Assembly: GCF_023333595.1 (NCBI RefSeq)
Contig: NZ_JAIQZM010000036.1
Span: 1-62,199, forward strand
Reading direction: 5' to 3'
Source of the DNA: Argonema galeatum A003/A1
GTDB taxonomy: Bacteria > Cyanobacteriota > Cyanobacteriia > Cyanobacteriales > Aerosakkonemataceae
Length of the DNA stretch: 62,199 nucleotides
The position numbers and the translations under genes were made by a program. Each line of letters begins with the position of its first letter. The first letter of the stretch is position 1. Of the stretch, positions 18,909 to 28,284 are shown one piece after another. A model generated the notes under the pieces. The model was not told the DNA's origin. It ran no database searches and saw only the letters and a program-made list of their open reading frames with translations.

Positions 18909-20381
18909 ATGATTACCCAAGAAAAACAACAAATAAATTGGCAACCAATCATCAAACAATTTGAAGATGTCGTTGGTAAAAACGGAGTAGTTCAGCGCCG
19001 CGAAGAATTGCTGACCTATGAATGTGATGGACTGACCAGCTACCGACAGCGACCGGCGCTGGTAGTGCTGCCGCGAACGACGGAACAAGTGGCAGAAGCG
19101 GTCAAAATATGCGATCGCAATCAAATCCCCTGGGTCGCACGCGGTGCCGGAACAGGACTTTCCGGTGGCGCATTACCAGTAGAAAATTGCGTCCTCATCG
19201 TCACCGCATTAATGAAAAAAATACTGGAAATAGACTTAGAAAATCAGCGAGTCGTAGTGCAACCAGGGGTAATTAATAACTGGGTAACTCAAGCCGTCAG
19301 CGGCGCTGGTTTTTATTACGCACCCGACCCCTCCAGCCAAATTGTTTGCTCAATTGGCGGTAACGTTGCCGAAAATTCCGGCGGCGTCCATTGCCTCAAA
19401 TATGGAGTCACCACAAACCACGTACTAGGATTAAAACTCGTCCTTCCCGACGGCTCAATTGTTGATGTCGGTAGCTCAGTTCCAGAAATGCCAGGTTATG
19501 ACCTCACAGGTTTATTTGTCGGTTCCGAAGGAACCCTTGGTATCGCCACAGAAATCACCCTCAGAATTCTCAAAACCGCAGAATCAATTTGCGTTCTTTT
19601 GGCAGACTTTACCAACATAGAAGCTGCTGGTGCATCCGTCTCAGATATTATCGGTTCCGGCATTATTCCAGCAGGCATGGAAATAATGGATAACCTCAGC
19701 ATTAACGCTGTGGAAGATGTCGTGGCAACAGGTTGTTACCCCCGCGATGCTGCTGCTATCTTGCTAGTAGAAGTAGACGGTTTAGAAGTAGAAGTCGCCG
19801 CGAATAAAAAACGTATTGCGGAAATTTGCACCAAAAACGGCGCACGCAGTATCACAACAGCTAACGATCTAGAAACGCGCTTAAAATTATGGAAAGGACG
19901 TAAAGCAGCATTCGCAGCCGCTGGTCACATGAGCCCCGACTATTACGTACAAGATGGCGTAATTCCGCGCACGCAGTTGTCTTTTGTCCTGCAAGAAATT
20001 GAGGCACTCAGTAAGAAATATGGCTATCTCATTGCCAATGTATTTCACGCTGGCGATGGCAATTTGCACCCCCTAATTCTTTACGATAATTCTGTGCCTG
20101 GGGCGCTGGAGAAAGTGGAAGAATTGGGAGGAGACATTCTCAAACTCTGCGTAAAAGTCGGCGGCAGTCTTTCGGGAGAACACGGTATTGGTGCAGATAA
20201 AAAGTGCTATATGCCAGAAATGTTTACCGAAACGGATTTAGAAACAATGCAATGGGTGCGTCAAGTTTTTAATCCCAAAGGTTTGGCTAATCCTGGGAAA
20301 ATTTTCCCCACGCCTCGCACTTGTGGGGAAGCTGCTAATGCTCAAAGTGCAAAGCAGTTTGAGTCGGTGGAACGTTTTTAA
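18909..20381 (+). CDS. glcD: glycolate dehydrogenase FAD subunit GlcD
   Basis: This is the catalytic flavin subunit that oxidises glycolate to glyoxylate in photorespiration. It has the PCMH FAD-binding fold (ARGAGTGLSGGALP, SIGGNVAENSGGVHCLKYG, GSEGTLGI) and the C-terminal FAD-oxidase domain with VFHAGDGNLHP and SGEHGIG. The start at 18909 (MITQEKQQ) gives 490 residues, near the family norm; an upstream in-frame extension from 18789 has no family resemblance. Its partners GlcE and GlcF are 2.7 kb downstream on the same strand, separated by two unrelated genes. Confidence 0.95.
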   Translation: MITQEKQQINWQPIIKQFEDVVGKNGVVQRREELLTYECDGLTSYRQRPALVVLPRTTEQVAEAVKICDRNQIPWVARGAGTGLSGGALPVENCVLIVTALMKKILEIDLENQRVVVQPGVINNWVTQAVSGAGFYYAPDPSSQIVCSIGGNVAENSGGVHCLKYGVTTNHVLGLKLVLPDGSIVDVGSSVPEMPGYDLTGLFVGSEGTLGIATEITLRILKTAESICVLLADFTNIEAAGASVSDIIGSGIIPAGMEIMDNLSINAVEDVVATGCYPRDAAAILLVEVDGLEVEVAANKKRIAEICTKNGARSITTANDLETRLKLWKGRKAAFAAAGHMSPDYYVQDGVIPRTQLSFVLQEIEALSKKYGYLIANVFHAGDGNLHPLILYDNSVPGALEKVEELGGDILKLCVKVGGSLSGEHGIGADKKCYMPEMFTETDLETMQWVRQVFNPKGLANPGKIFPTPRTCGEAANAQSAKQFESVERF

Positions 20382-20386
20382 TTTAG

Positions 20387-20460
20387 AGGGAGGCTGAGCC
20401 TTCCAAAAATAGCGAGGCTGAGCCTCTAGAATGGCGTGACCAGGCTGAGCCTGGTCACGA
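20387..20460. repeat. three AGGCTGAGCC hairpin repeats between glcD and the GT39 gene
   Basis: AGGCTGAGCC occurs three times. The last copy is extended to an almost perfect hairpin, GTGACCAGGCT with AGCCTGGTCAC. These resemble repeats often found between cyanobacterial genes. The longest reading frame of the next gene starts with the GTG in the third copy. Confidence 0.7.
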
Positions 20461-20495
20461 GCAAAACGAGTAATATTGTAATATTTGCCCGGATT

Positions 20496-22376
20496 ATGCC
20501 AATTTTACTGATAACCGTCTCATTTGTGGCGACAGTCGCTGCTTTTTGGCAGATGGGGAGAACCACAAATGATTGCTTCAGAAGCGCTTTCCTAAAGGCA
20601 TCGATTCTGCATGGGATTATTATTGCTGTTTTAACCGAAGAATTAAGCTTAAGTAAATCACTTACATTTGAGTTTATTATCTTGGGGTGGAGCTTATTCG
20701 CCTTATTAAATTGCGGAATTTTGCTGATTTGGGTATATCAAAAGCAAAGGCGAATAAGGAGCGATCAAATTACCCAAGAAATTTGGAGCAATTTTTCCAG
20801 GCAAGATGTTTCTAGCAAAATGGCTATAACGGCAGTCATCTTGGTTTTGAGCATCTGTTTAATAACTGCTTTAATTGCAGCGCCTAATAATTATGACTCG
20901 ATGACATATCATATGCCTAGAGTCATGCACTGGATTCAAAACCGCAGTGTGGCGCATTATCCAACTAACAATTTGCGTCAGATAGCTTTTCCACCAGGTG
21001 CTGCTTACATTGTTACACATTTGCAAATTCTTTCGGGTGGCGATCGCTTTGCAAATCTTGTCCAATGGTTCGCTTTTTTAGGCAGTGTGCTGGGAACTTC
21101 CCTGATTGCCAAAACTTTTGGAGGTAGTCAAAGCCAAACTATGACTGCGCTGGTATGTGCCAGTATTCCAATGGCAATTATGCAGTCTACTACTCCACAA
21201 ACAGATTTAGCCGTTTCTTTCTGGTTAGTTTGCTTCGTATACTTTATATTCAGAACTGCTAACTACTCAAAATTCGACTTCTTTTGGTTGTCAGCTTCTT
21301 TAGGTTTGGCTATCCTAACTAAGCCGACAGCGATCATTTTTGGGGCATCTTTACTCATGATTCTTGGCTTTCGCCTTCTTGGTAGATTTTCGGGATTTCG
21401 CCATTATCTAAAAACTTTTATTGTCACAGCTACTATAACAGTGATGAGCATAACTTTGTCTATACCAAGTTATTGGCGTAACTATCAAACATTTAATGAT
21501 TTTTTAGGTGACGATTTTGGTACAAGAAATGAAACTCATGGGATGGTTCAGCTAATATCTAACATTTTGAGAAATTTGGCAATGAACCTACCAATAGCAG
21601 GGTTTTGGGAATTTGTAGAAATAATTCATGAAAATTTTCTTAAAATAGATGTTAATGAACCGGCAATTACTTTTAATGGCCTAATATTTGCGCCTATTTA
21701 TACTTGGCTAATGTTAACACCAAATGAAGACTTTGTGGGAAATCCAGTACATTTGATATTAGGATTAATAGCCACAGGAGTTTTAGCAATTTATACAATT
21801 TCAAGAAAAGAGCGCGATTTGGCTAAAGTTTTGAGTTTGGCTAGTGCAATTATCGTTGGATTTTTGCTATTTTGTTTACTTCTAAAATGGCAAATATGGG
21901 CAAATCGTTTATTGCTACCTGTTTTTATTTTAGGGGCTCCTGTTACGGGTTATTTTATGAGTAGTTATCTATCTAAAGCAATGCAACGGACATTAGTATG
22001 TCTGCTAGCAGTTATGGCTATTTTCTACAGCCTCACCTCGGTATATCATCCCTTAATTCCACTTCCAACGAGTTGGACTAACGTTAACCAGTCTGAATCT
22101 ATACTTGTATCAGAGCGGAAAAATCTTTATTTTAGAGGTAACGTTAAACAGATGGAGGAGTATACGAAATTTGCTAGACAGGCGAATCAAAATAAGTGTA
22201 GCTCGGTTGGTCTATCTTTGGGAAAAGATGGTCTGGAGTACCCGCTATGGGTTATAATGGAATCGGAAAGCTTACAACCATTTAAAATTAAACATATAAA
22301 CGTAAAAAATCAGTCCCAAGACTTGCCGCCCGAATTTCTTGATGCGGAATTATGTGCAACATTTAAAAACCGCTAA
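20496..22376 (+). CDS. membrane glycosyltransferase, GT39/ArnT-like
   Basis: This is a polytopic membrane protein with ten or more hydrophobic segments. Just after the second or third segment comes the loop NNYDSMTYHMPRVMHWIQ, with the acidic/His pattern of the first extracytoplasmic loop of lipid-phosphate-sugar-using transferases. It probably transfers a sugar from a polyprenyl-phosphate donor on the outer face of the membrane. I prefer the ATG at 20496; the longer frame from GTG 20436 starts inside the hairpin repeats. It sits between glcD and glcE without an obvious link to glycolate. The AT-rich composition differs from its neighbours, which may mean it was acquired. Confidence 0.75.
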   Translation: MPILLITVSFVATVAAFWQMGRTTNDCFRSAFLKASILHGIIIAVLTEELSLSKSLTFEFIILGWSLFALLNCGILLIWVYQKQRRIRSDQITQEIWSNFSRQDVSSKMAITAVILVLSICLITALIAAPNNYDSMTYHMPRVMHWIQNRSVAHYPTNNLRQIAFPPGAAYIVTHLQILSGGDRFANLVQWFAFLGSVLGTSLIAKTFGGSQSQTMTALVCASIPMAIMQSTTPQTDLAVSFWLVCFVYFIFRTANYSKFDFFWLSASLGLAILTKPTAIIFGASLLMILGFRLLGRFSGFRHYLKTFIVTATITVMSITLSIPSYWRNYQTFNDFLGDDFGTRNETHGMVQLISNILRNLAMNLPIAGFWEFVEIIHENFLKIDVNEPAITFNGLIFAPIYTWLMLTPNEDFVGNPVHLILGLIATGVLAIYTISRKERDLAKVLSLASAIIVGFLLFCLLLKWQIWANRLLLPVFILGAPVTGYFMSSYLSKAMQRTLVCLLAVMAIFYSLTSVYHPLIPLPTSWTNVNQSESILVSERKNLYFRGNVKQMEEYTKFARQANQNKCSSVGLSLGKDGLEYPLWVIMESESLQPFKIKHINVKNQSQDLPPEFLDAELCATFKNR

Positions 22377-22459
22377 GTTAATGCCTTTAAAATTTAATGG
22401 CGAACGTGAATTAGTAGATTGAGAAGATTTTCAGCTATTCTGAGCAAGGTGATATAAAA

Positions 22460-23119
22460 TTGGTAAAGCAGTCGGCGATCGCATTCTCAAGATGGCAGTC
22501 TTTACTGCAACCGTTTCGAGTTGAGCAATCATTTGCTCAACTAGTATTTTCTGACTTGACAGCAGCCTATTCCAATTCCGCTAGATTCTATCATACCCTG
22601 GCGCATATTCAGCAAATTTTAGAGACAATCTACATGATGAATTTGCAAGCCCCAAATTTAGCCGCACTTGAATTTGCGGCTTGGTTTCACGATGTCATTT
22701 ATGACCCCAAAGCTAAAGATAATGAAGAAAAAAGTGCCGCATATGCAGCAAATGTTTTGACAAATTTAGCAATTCCAGCAGAAACCATAGATAGATCTGT
22801 TAATATTATATTAGCAACCCAAAAACATCAAGCCAGAGAAAACGATTTTGACTGCCAAATATTCTTAGATGCAGATCTATCTATACTAGGTTCCTCAGAA
22901 GCCAAATATCGAGAATACGCCCAAGCGATCGCACAAGAATATTCCTGGCTTTCAGAGGGAGAATATCGATCGGGCCGTAAACAAGTCTTGCAGAATTTTT
23001 TGAAACGAGAAAGAATATATTTCACAGAGCAAATCTTTACCACACTAGAAGATAAGGCTAGACAGAATATTCAAGAAGAAATAAAATATTTATCGTCAGG
23101 AAACAGTAATAAAATATAA
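22460..23119 (+). CDS. predicted metal-dependent HD-superfamily phosphohydrolase
   Basis: The HD signature is spread over YHTLAHI (His) and AAWFHDVIYDPKAKDNEEKSA (HD pair) with a later DADLSILG Asp, the pattern of the small HD family once named NMDAR2C-like. Length (219 residues) fits the family. The start is TTG. It ends 2 bp before the GTG of glcE, so the two are likely one transcript. The substrate is unknown. Confidence 0.85.
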   Translation: MVKQSAIAFSRWQSLLQPFRVEQSFAQLVFSDLTAAYSNSARFYHTLAHIQQILETIYMMNLQAPNLAALEFAAWFHDVIYDPKAKDNEEKSAAYAANVLTNLAIPAETIDRSVNIILATQKHQARENDFDCQIFLDADLSILGSSEAKYREYAQAIAQEYSWLSEGEYRSGRKQVLQNFLKRERIYFTEQIFTTLEDKARQNIQEEIKYLSSGNSNKI

Positions 23120-23121
23120 TA

Positions 23122-24447
23122 GTGATTCAAAAAACGAAAGCGATCGCACAAACTCTCACCGACATCCTTGGCCCAGCAGCAGTCCGCGACTGGGAAAACA
23201 TCGAAGTTTCTCAGCAAAAACACATATCTGAGACAGTATCATCCGGCACTACTTCTACCTGCATCGTCTATCCCAACACCCAGGAAGAACTCGCCCAAGT
23301 CATCGCCTGCGCCTACCAGCAGCGTTGGCGCGTCTTACCTTGCGGCAGCGGCAGCAAACTGAGTTGGGGTGGTGTAGCTAAAGGAGTCGATGTAGTAATT
23401 AGCACCTCACGCCTCAATCGCGTCATCGAACACGCAGTAGGCGATTTAACCATCACCGTCGAAGCAGGCGCGAAATTATCCGATATACAGGCAATTTTGG
23501 CAAAAGCAGGACAATTTATCGCACTAGATCCAAGTTATCCCGAAACAGCTACCATCGGCGGCATCGTAGCTACTGCTGACGCCGGTTCTCTACGGCAAAG
23601 ATATGGCGGCGTGCGGGATATGTTGCTGGGAATTTCCTTTGTCCGTGCCGATGGACAAATCGCCAAAGCCGGTGGGCGCGTGGTAAAAAATGTTGCCGGA
23701 TACGACTTGATGAAACTGTTTGCAGGTTCGTTTGGCACGCTGGGCATTATCTCGCAAGCCACGTTTCGCGTTTATCCCCTGCCAGAAGCGTCACAGACAG
23801 TGGTGCTGATCGGTACGGGGGATGCGATCGCACAAGCCACCAAAACCCTGCTAGCCTCCGCCTTAACCCCCACCGCAGTCGATTTGCGATCGACTCAGGT
23901 GGTAACTAACCTGGGACTTGGTAAAGGCATGGGATTAATTACTCGCTTCCAAAGCATGACAGAAAGTGTCAAACAACAATCAACTAGACTTCTAGAAGTG
24001 GGGCAAACACTGGGTTTGCAATGCAGCAGCTATACCGGAAATGATGAGGCTGAATTATGGCAGAAGTTAGCAGAACAAATGTGGGCATCTGGTCAAGAGC
24101 CCGAAATTATTTGCAAAATAGGAATGCTACCCACTGCTGCCGTCGCCACTCTCACTCTGTTGGATAACATTTCCCAACAGCAGGGAATTGGATTGATTCA
24201 CGCCGGTAGCGGATTAGGGTTATTGCGGTTTAATCCAGAAAATGCGCTTGATTGCGTTACAAAAATGCGATCGCACTGTCAATCTCACAGCGGTTTTCTC
24301 ACTGTTCTTGAAGCACCAATTTCCTTCAAACAACAGCTGGATGTCTGGGGTTATTCCGGCAACGCCCTCGATTTAATGCGGCAAATCAAACAGCAATTTG
24401 ACCCAGAAAATATTTTAAGCCCACATCGTTTTGTGGCTGGAATTTAG
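23122..24447 (+). CDS. glcE: glycolate dehydrogenase FAD-binding subunit GlcE
   Basis: GlcE is the second flavoprotein of glycolate dehydrogenase. The PCMH fold is visible (LPCGSGSKLSWGG, ALDPSYPETATIGGIVA, GGRVVKNVAGYDLMKLFAGSFGTLG) and the C-terminus has the short FDPENILSPHRF end. The start is GTG, 2 bp after the HD gene, and glcF starts 50 bp downstream. It works with GlcD and GlcF at the membrane; electrons probably leave through GlcF to quinone. Confidence 0.93.
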   Translation: MIQKTKAIAQTLTDILGPAAVRDWENIEVSQQKHISETVSSGTTSTCIVYPNTQEELAQVIACAYQQRWRVLPCGSGSKLSWGGVAKGVDVVISTSRLNRVIEHAVGDLTITVEAGAKLSDIQAILAKAGQFIALDPSYPETATIGGIVATADAGSLRQRYGGVRDMLLGISFVRADGQIAKAGGRVVKNVAGYDLMKLFAGSFGTLGIISQATFRVYPLPEASQTVVLIGTGDAIAQATKTLLASALTPTAVDLRSTQVVTNLGLGKGMGLITRFQSMTESVKQQSTRLLEVGQTLGLQCSSYTGNDEAELWQKLAEQMWASGQEPEIICKIGMLPTAAVATLTLLDNISQQQGIGLIHAGSGLGLLRFNPENALDCVTKMRSHCQSHSGFLTVLEAPISFKQQLDVWGYSGNALDLMRQIKQQFDPENILSPHRFVAGI

Positions 24448-24497
24448 TTTAAACGAAACACGAAAACGCGAAGGGCGCAAAGGAACAAAGAGAGAAG

Positions 24498-25844
24498 ATG
24501 CAAATTTCCGAAAAACCGGGCATAAATTCAGCTAATTTAGGTGGTTTTGATGCTAATCATCCACCAGATCCGAAACTCATTGATACTTGCGTTCACTGCG
24601 GATTTTGTCTTTCCACTTGTCCCAGCTATCGCATACTTGGTAAAGAAATGGATTCGCCAAGAGGGCGGATTTATATGATGGATGCTATCAATGAAGGTGA
24701 AGCACCTCTTGGTGAGGGAACGGTGCAGCATTTTGATAGTTGTTTGGGATGTCTCGCTTGTGTAACTACCTGTCCGTCGGGTGTACAATATGACAAGTTA
24801 ATTGCAGCCACTCGTCCACAAATAGAGAGAAATTATTCCCGCAGTTTGCCAGATAAACTGGTTAGGCAACTCATCTTTAACTTATTTCCCTATCCCAATC
24901 GGTTGCGGGTTTTGCTAGCGCCTTTGTTGGTATATCAAAAGTTGGGATTTCCCAAATTCTTTCGCGCTACTGGATTACTCAAACAGATATCTCCCCGATT
25001 GGGGGCAATGGAATCTATTCTGCCAAATGTAACTCTAAAAGCGTTTCGAGATACTCTGCCAGAAGTTATTCCGGCTGAAGGTAAGAAACGCTATCGGGTT
25101 GGCGTAATTTTAGGTTGCGTACAACGTCTATTTTTCTCCAAAGTTAATGATGCAACGGTGCGCGTTTTAACTGCCAATGGTTGCGAAGTTGTGATTCCTA
25201 AATCTCAAGGTTGTTGTGCCGCATTGCCAGAACATCAAGGACAAAAAGAACAAGCTCAAGCACTTGCTAGGCAGATGATTGATAGTTTTGAAGGCACAGG
25301 CGTGGATTTTGTAATTATTAATGCGGCTGGTTGCGGTCATACTTTGAAAGAATATGCTCACATCTTAGAAGATGACCCTACTTATCGGGAAAAAGCAAAA
25401 GAATTTGCTGGAAAGGTAAAAGATGCTCAAGAGTTTTTGGCTTTGGTTGGATTAACGACAAAATTATCACCGCTGACTGATGGGGAACTGACTTTGGTTT
25501 ATCAAGATGCCTGTCATTTGTTGCACGGACAAAAGATTAGCGTGCAACCGCGTCAGCTATTGCGACAAATTCCGGGTGTGAAGTTGCGAGAACCAATTGA
25601 TGCCGCTTTGTGTTGTGGTAGTGCTGGTGTTTACAATATGCTGCAACCGGAAGTTGCTGATGAATTGGGTCAGCAAAAGGTTGACAATTTGCTGAATACA
25701 GGTGCTGAGTTAATTGCTTCTGCCAATCCTGGTTGTACTTTGCAAATTAGCAAGCATTTGCAGTTGCAAGGTAAGGAAGTTCCGATTATGCACCCGATGG
25801 AGTTGTTGGATTATTCGATTCGAGGAGTAAAGCTTGATGATTAG
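24498..25844 (+). CDS. glcF: glycolate dehydrogenase iron-sulfur subunit GlcF
   Basis: Two ferredoxin-like 4Fe-4S motifs are present (CVHCGFCLSTCP and CLGCLACVTTCP), followed by two cysteine-rich CCG domains (GCCAALPEHQGQ, ACHLLHGQ, CCGSAGVYN, NPGCTLQI). This is the electron-transfer subunit of glycolate dehydrogenase. A ribosome site (AGAGAGAAG) precedes the ATG. The 448-residue length is normal. It closes the glcE-glcF transcription unit. Confidence 0.95.
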   Translation: MQISEKPGINSANLGGFDANHPPDPKLIDTCVHCGFCLSTCPSYRILGKEMDSPRGRIYMMDAINEGEAPLGEGTVQHFDSCLGCLACVTTCPSGVQYDKLIAATRPQIERNYSRSLPDKLVRQLIFNLFPYPNRLRVLLAPLLVYQKLGFPKFFRATGLLKQISPRLGAMESILPNVTLKAFRDTLPEVIPAEGKKRYRVGVILGCVQRLFFSKVNDATVRVLTANGCEVVIPKSQGCCAALPEHQGQKEQAQALARQMIDSFEGTGVDFVIINAAGCGHTLKEYAHILEDDPTYREKAKEFAGKVKDAQEFLALVGLTTKLSPLTDGELTLVYQDACHLLHGQKISVQPRQLLRQIPGVKLREPIDAALCCGSAGVYNMLQPEVADELGQQKVDNLLNTGAELIASANPGCTLQISKHLQLQGKEVPIMHPMELLDYSIRGVKLDD

Positions 25845-25861
25845 GGTGTCTTAACTAAGTG

Positions 25862-26147
25862 TAACGCACCCTACTATAAAACTACTAACGCAAGTTGCTA
25901 GTTATATAATTGAGGCTGAGATTAGGTACGTAGTTGCGATGCCGCGCTCTTATCCAAGTTGTAATAAGTAATGGGACAGAATTAATTACACGCTGATTCT
26001 TTCCTGATTCTTTACTAGACAAGGCTTGTAGCCCAGAGGTTTGTGTAATTAATTGTGTCCTACTACTTAAGAGCGCGGCATCGCAACTACGTACCCAGAA
26101 AGCAAGTAACTAGCAACTTGAGTTACTAACGCACTCTACTATAAAAC
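25862..26147. mobile_element. MITE-like element with nested inverted repeats and 21-bp flanking direct repeats
   Basis: The outer arms are CGCAAGTTGCTAGTTA (from 25889) and TAACTAGCAACTTGAG (to about 26122). Inner arms GTACGTAGTTGCGATGCCGC and its exact complement lie at 25926 and 26073. A third inner pairing brings together GTAATGGGACAGAATTAATT and AATTAATTGTGTCC. A 21-bp sequence beginning TAACGCAC flanks the whole on both sides (25862-25882 and 26127-26147) with one mismatch. No coding frame is inside. It fills the 318-bp gap between glcF and the Uma2 gene. Confidence 0.75.
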
Positions 26148-26162
26148 AAGAGGCGATCGCTC

Positions 26163-26726
26163 ATGGTACAAACACCGACAAAATTGCTCACTTTGGCAGA
26201 GTTTCTGAAACTGCCAGAAACCAAACCAGCTAGCGAATACATCAACGGTCAAATAATCCAAAAACCTATGCCACAGGGAAAACACAGTAAATTACAGGGA
26301 AAGCTAGTCACTGTTATTAACGAAGTGGTGGAGGATCGGCGAATTGCTATGGCTTTTCCAGAATTGCGCTGTACTTTTGGCGGACTTTCGATCGTCCCAG
26401 ATGTGGCGGTGTTTGCTTGGGAGAGAATACCTGTTGATGAAAATGGTGATATTGCCAATATTTTCCCGACTCACCCAGATTGGACGATCGAAATTTTATC
26501 TCCTGACCAAAACCAAACTAAAGTAACCGGAAATATTTTGCACTGCCTCAAATACGGTAGCAAATTAGGCTGGTTACTCGATCCAGAACAAAAATCGGTG
26601 TTAGCTTATCCAGCAGGAAAACAACCGGAATTTTTGGAGAAAGCAGAAGAGGTGCTACCCGTGCCAGATTTGTTAGCAGAATTACGGTTGACGGTAGGAG
26701 ATTTGTTTGATTGGTTGCGGCTGTGA
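26163..26726 (+). CDS. Uma2 family endonuclease-like protein (DUF820)
   Basis: The 187 residues show the Uma2 pattern: LTLAEFLKLPETKPASEYINGQI, VPDVAVFAWERIP, PDWTIEILSPDQNQTKV and LGWLLDPEQKSVLAY. These form a PD-(D/E)XK nuclease fold with D in VPD, E in IEIL and the following Lys/Gln. Such proteins are very numerous in cyanobacteria; their role is not settled. Two paralogues lie in tandem at 52.9-54.0 kb. Confidence 0.9.
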   Translation: MVQTPTKLLTLAEFLKLPETKPASEYINGQIIQKPMPQGKHSKLQGKLVTVINEVVEDRRIAMAFPELRCTFGGLSIVPDVAVFAWERIPVDENGDIANIFPTHPDWTIEILSPDQNQTKVTGNILHCLKYGSKLGWLLDPEQKSVLAYPAGKQPEFLEKAEEVLPVPDLLAELRLTVGDLFDWLRL

Positions 26727-26739
26727 AGCGATCGCATCT

Positions 26740-27018
26740 TCACACGCAGGGAACCGATACATAAAACTGTGCTGGCCCATCTGAAGTAGCCCGAACCTTG
26801 CAAATTACCCCCATACGATCGCTACACACCCCCGCAAATTCTCCCGCAGTTCTCAAGTCGCTAAACCAAACTTCCGCAACGCACCCGGAAAAAGACCGAT
26901 CGCTCGTCCTCCAGAGGCATTCAACCGCCCCAGCAGATAATGCAAATTGCCTGACAACTTCGTAATAAAGTGCCCGTCTGCTCACTTCTTCCACCCCAAA
27001 CCATGTCTTTTTTAGCAT
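26740..27018 (-). CDS. hypothetical protein
   Basis: This 92-residue frame converges with the Uma2 gene 13 bp away. It has a plausible globular pattern (GVEEVSRRALYYEVVRQFALSAGAVECLW, then VCSDRMGVICKVRATSDGPAQFYVSVP) with five Cys and no signal peptide. No Shine-Dalgarno sequence is evident before the ATG. I recognise no family; the internal consistency of the sequence favours a real gene. Confidence 0.5.
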   Translation of the reverse strand: MLKKTWFGVEEVSRRALYYEVVRQFALSAGAVECLWRTSDRSFSGCVAEVWFSDLRTAGEFAGVCSDRMGVICKVRATSDGPAQFYVSVPCV

Positions 27019-27169
27019 AAAATGCCCAAAATCCAGCGAGGCGATCCGGGCTAAAGCTTAGATCTTGTGAAACCAGATACTATTGCTGAGCAACAGACAT
27101 CGCGATCGCAACTCAAAACTGGGCTAAATTATATTCGGTAAACTGCGGCAGCTAGCTTACATATCACAG

Positions 27170-27787
27170 ATGAAACTAAAAGTCAATAGATCCATTTCTC
27201 TTTTTCTCTGCCTTACCCTTTCAGGTTTGGTATCCTGTCGCCCGGTAGAGCAGACGCAGGCGTCAACTGGCTCACCGCCGCCAAAGCAAGATTCAAGCCA
27301 ACTGTTTGCCGTTAGACAGAATGGCAAGCTGGGCTATATCGACAAGACGGGAAAAGTAGTCATCTCGCCAAAATTTGATGAAGTTAGTGACTTCTCTGAA
27401 GGGCTGGCACGGGTAAAAATTGGCGATCGGTACGGCTATATTGACCAGAGTGGCAAAATCGCGATCGAGCCGCAGTTTGATGATGCTGATGACTTTTCCG
27501 AAGGACTTGCAGCGGTAGAGATTGACAAAAAGTTGGGCTTTATCGACAAAACCGGAAAAATGGCGATCGCACCCCAATTTGATGATGCCAACGAATTCTC
27601 CGAAGGACTAGCAGAGGTAATGATTGGCGACAAGTGGGGCTATATCGACAAGGCAGGGGAAACAGTCATCTCGCCGCAGTTTAATGAGACTGAGAACTTC
27701 TCCGAAGGGCTAGCCGGGGTAAAAATTGGCGACAAATGGGGCTATATCGACAAAACCGGGAAGTTTGTTTGGAATCCCACAAAGTAA
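27170..27787 (+). CDS. WG-repeat lipoprotein
   Basis: An N-terminal signal ends in a lipobox (LSGLVSC, Cys23), so the protein is probably lipid-anchored. The rest is about five WG repeats of about 30 residues (G-Y-IDK-G-K-hydrophobic pattern, for example KWGYIDKAGETVISPQF then FSEGLAGVKIGD). Such repeats form beta structures with unknown ligands. The repeats are near-identical, pointing to internal duplication. A terminator-like hairpin, carried by a mobile element, follows 67 bp after the stop. Confidence 0.9.
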   Translation: MKLKVNRSISLFLCLTLSGLVSCRPVEQTQASTGSPPPKQDSSQLFAVRQNGKLGYIDKTGKVVISPKFDEVSDFSEGLARVKIGDRYGYIDQSGKIAIEPQFDDADDFSEGLAAVEIDKKLGFIDKTGKMAIAPQFDDANEFSEGLAEVMIGDKWGYIDKAGETVISPQFNETENFSEGLAGVKIGDKWGYIDKTGKFVWNPTK

Positions 27788-27853
27788 TTGGCTGAAAGAA
27801 TATCTATAAAGCCGCAGAGGGGGTGTGGGGCAGACGGGAAAAAGAATGATAGA

Positions 27854-27985
27854 TATACTCAGCACGGTCTGTGACCGTGCTTTTTTTATCCCTGTAGGGG
27901 CTTTCGCATTCCGTCAAAGATCTTTCGGTTCAACCAACAAATTATTCACGGAATGCTTCGCCCATTTATGCCCGTGCGAAGTATA
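27854..27985. mobile_element. 131-bp TIR element, copy A
   Basis: The ends are inverted (TATACTCAGCACGG and CCCGTGCGAAGTATA). Just inside the left end is a perfect hairpin GCACGGTC-TGT-GACCGTGC followed by seven T, which looks like an intrinsic terminator for the upstream WG gene. Inner arms GCATTCCGTC and ACGGAATGC enclose TTCAACCAACAAATTATT. Two further copies are at 33631-33761 (inverted) and 59727-59857. There is no coding capacity. Confidence 0.85.
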
Positions 27986-28284
27986 ACGCAAGTTGCCAGT
28001 TATTAATTTTGAGGTATTTTTCAGGTTGTAGGGTGCGTCAGACCAAATCCGGGTTAGCTACCCCCTTTTTCTGCCTCAATGTTGTTCCTTCTCCCCCACT
28101 CCCCCACTCCCCCACTCCCCCACTCTCCCACTTCCCCACTTCCCCCTTTGCCCTTTCCCCTCCAGTAACCTCAGCCAACAGACAGATAAGCAAATATGCA
28201 ACAATCTACCCAAAGGTTATTTGGAGCTAAGCGCAAGCTCAGTAAAGTTCAGAGGACAACTTTGAATTTTTATCCCCATTATAT
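27986..28284. other. intergenic region with octamer CCCCCACT microsatellite
   Basis: At about 28090-28150 there are four near-perfect CCCCCACT units followed by decayed copies in a pyrimidine-only tract. The remainder has no coding frame. The promoter of the downstream antiporter gene should lie after it. Confidence 0.7.

Noticed and set aside
28090..28150. CRISPR-like array
   Set aside because: The repeated unit is an 8-base CCCCCACT microsatellite without spacers.
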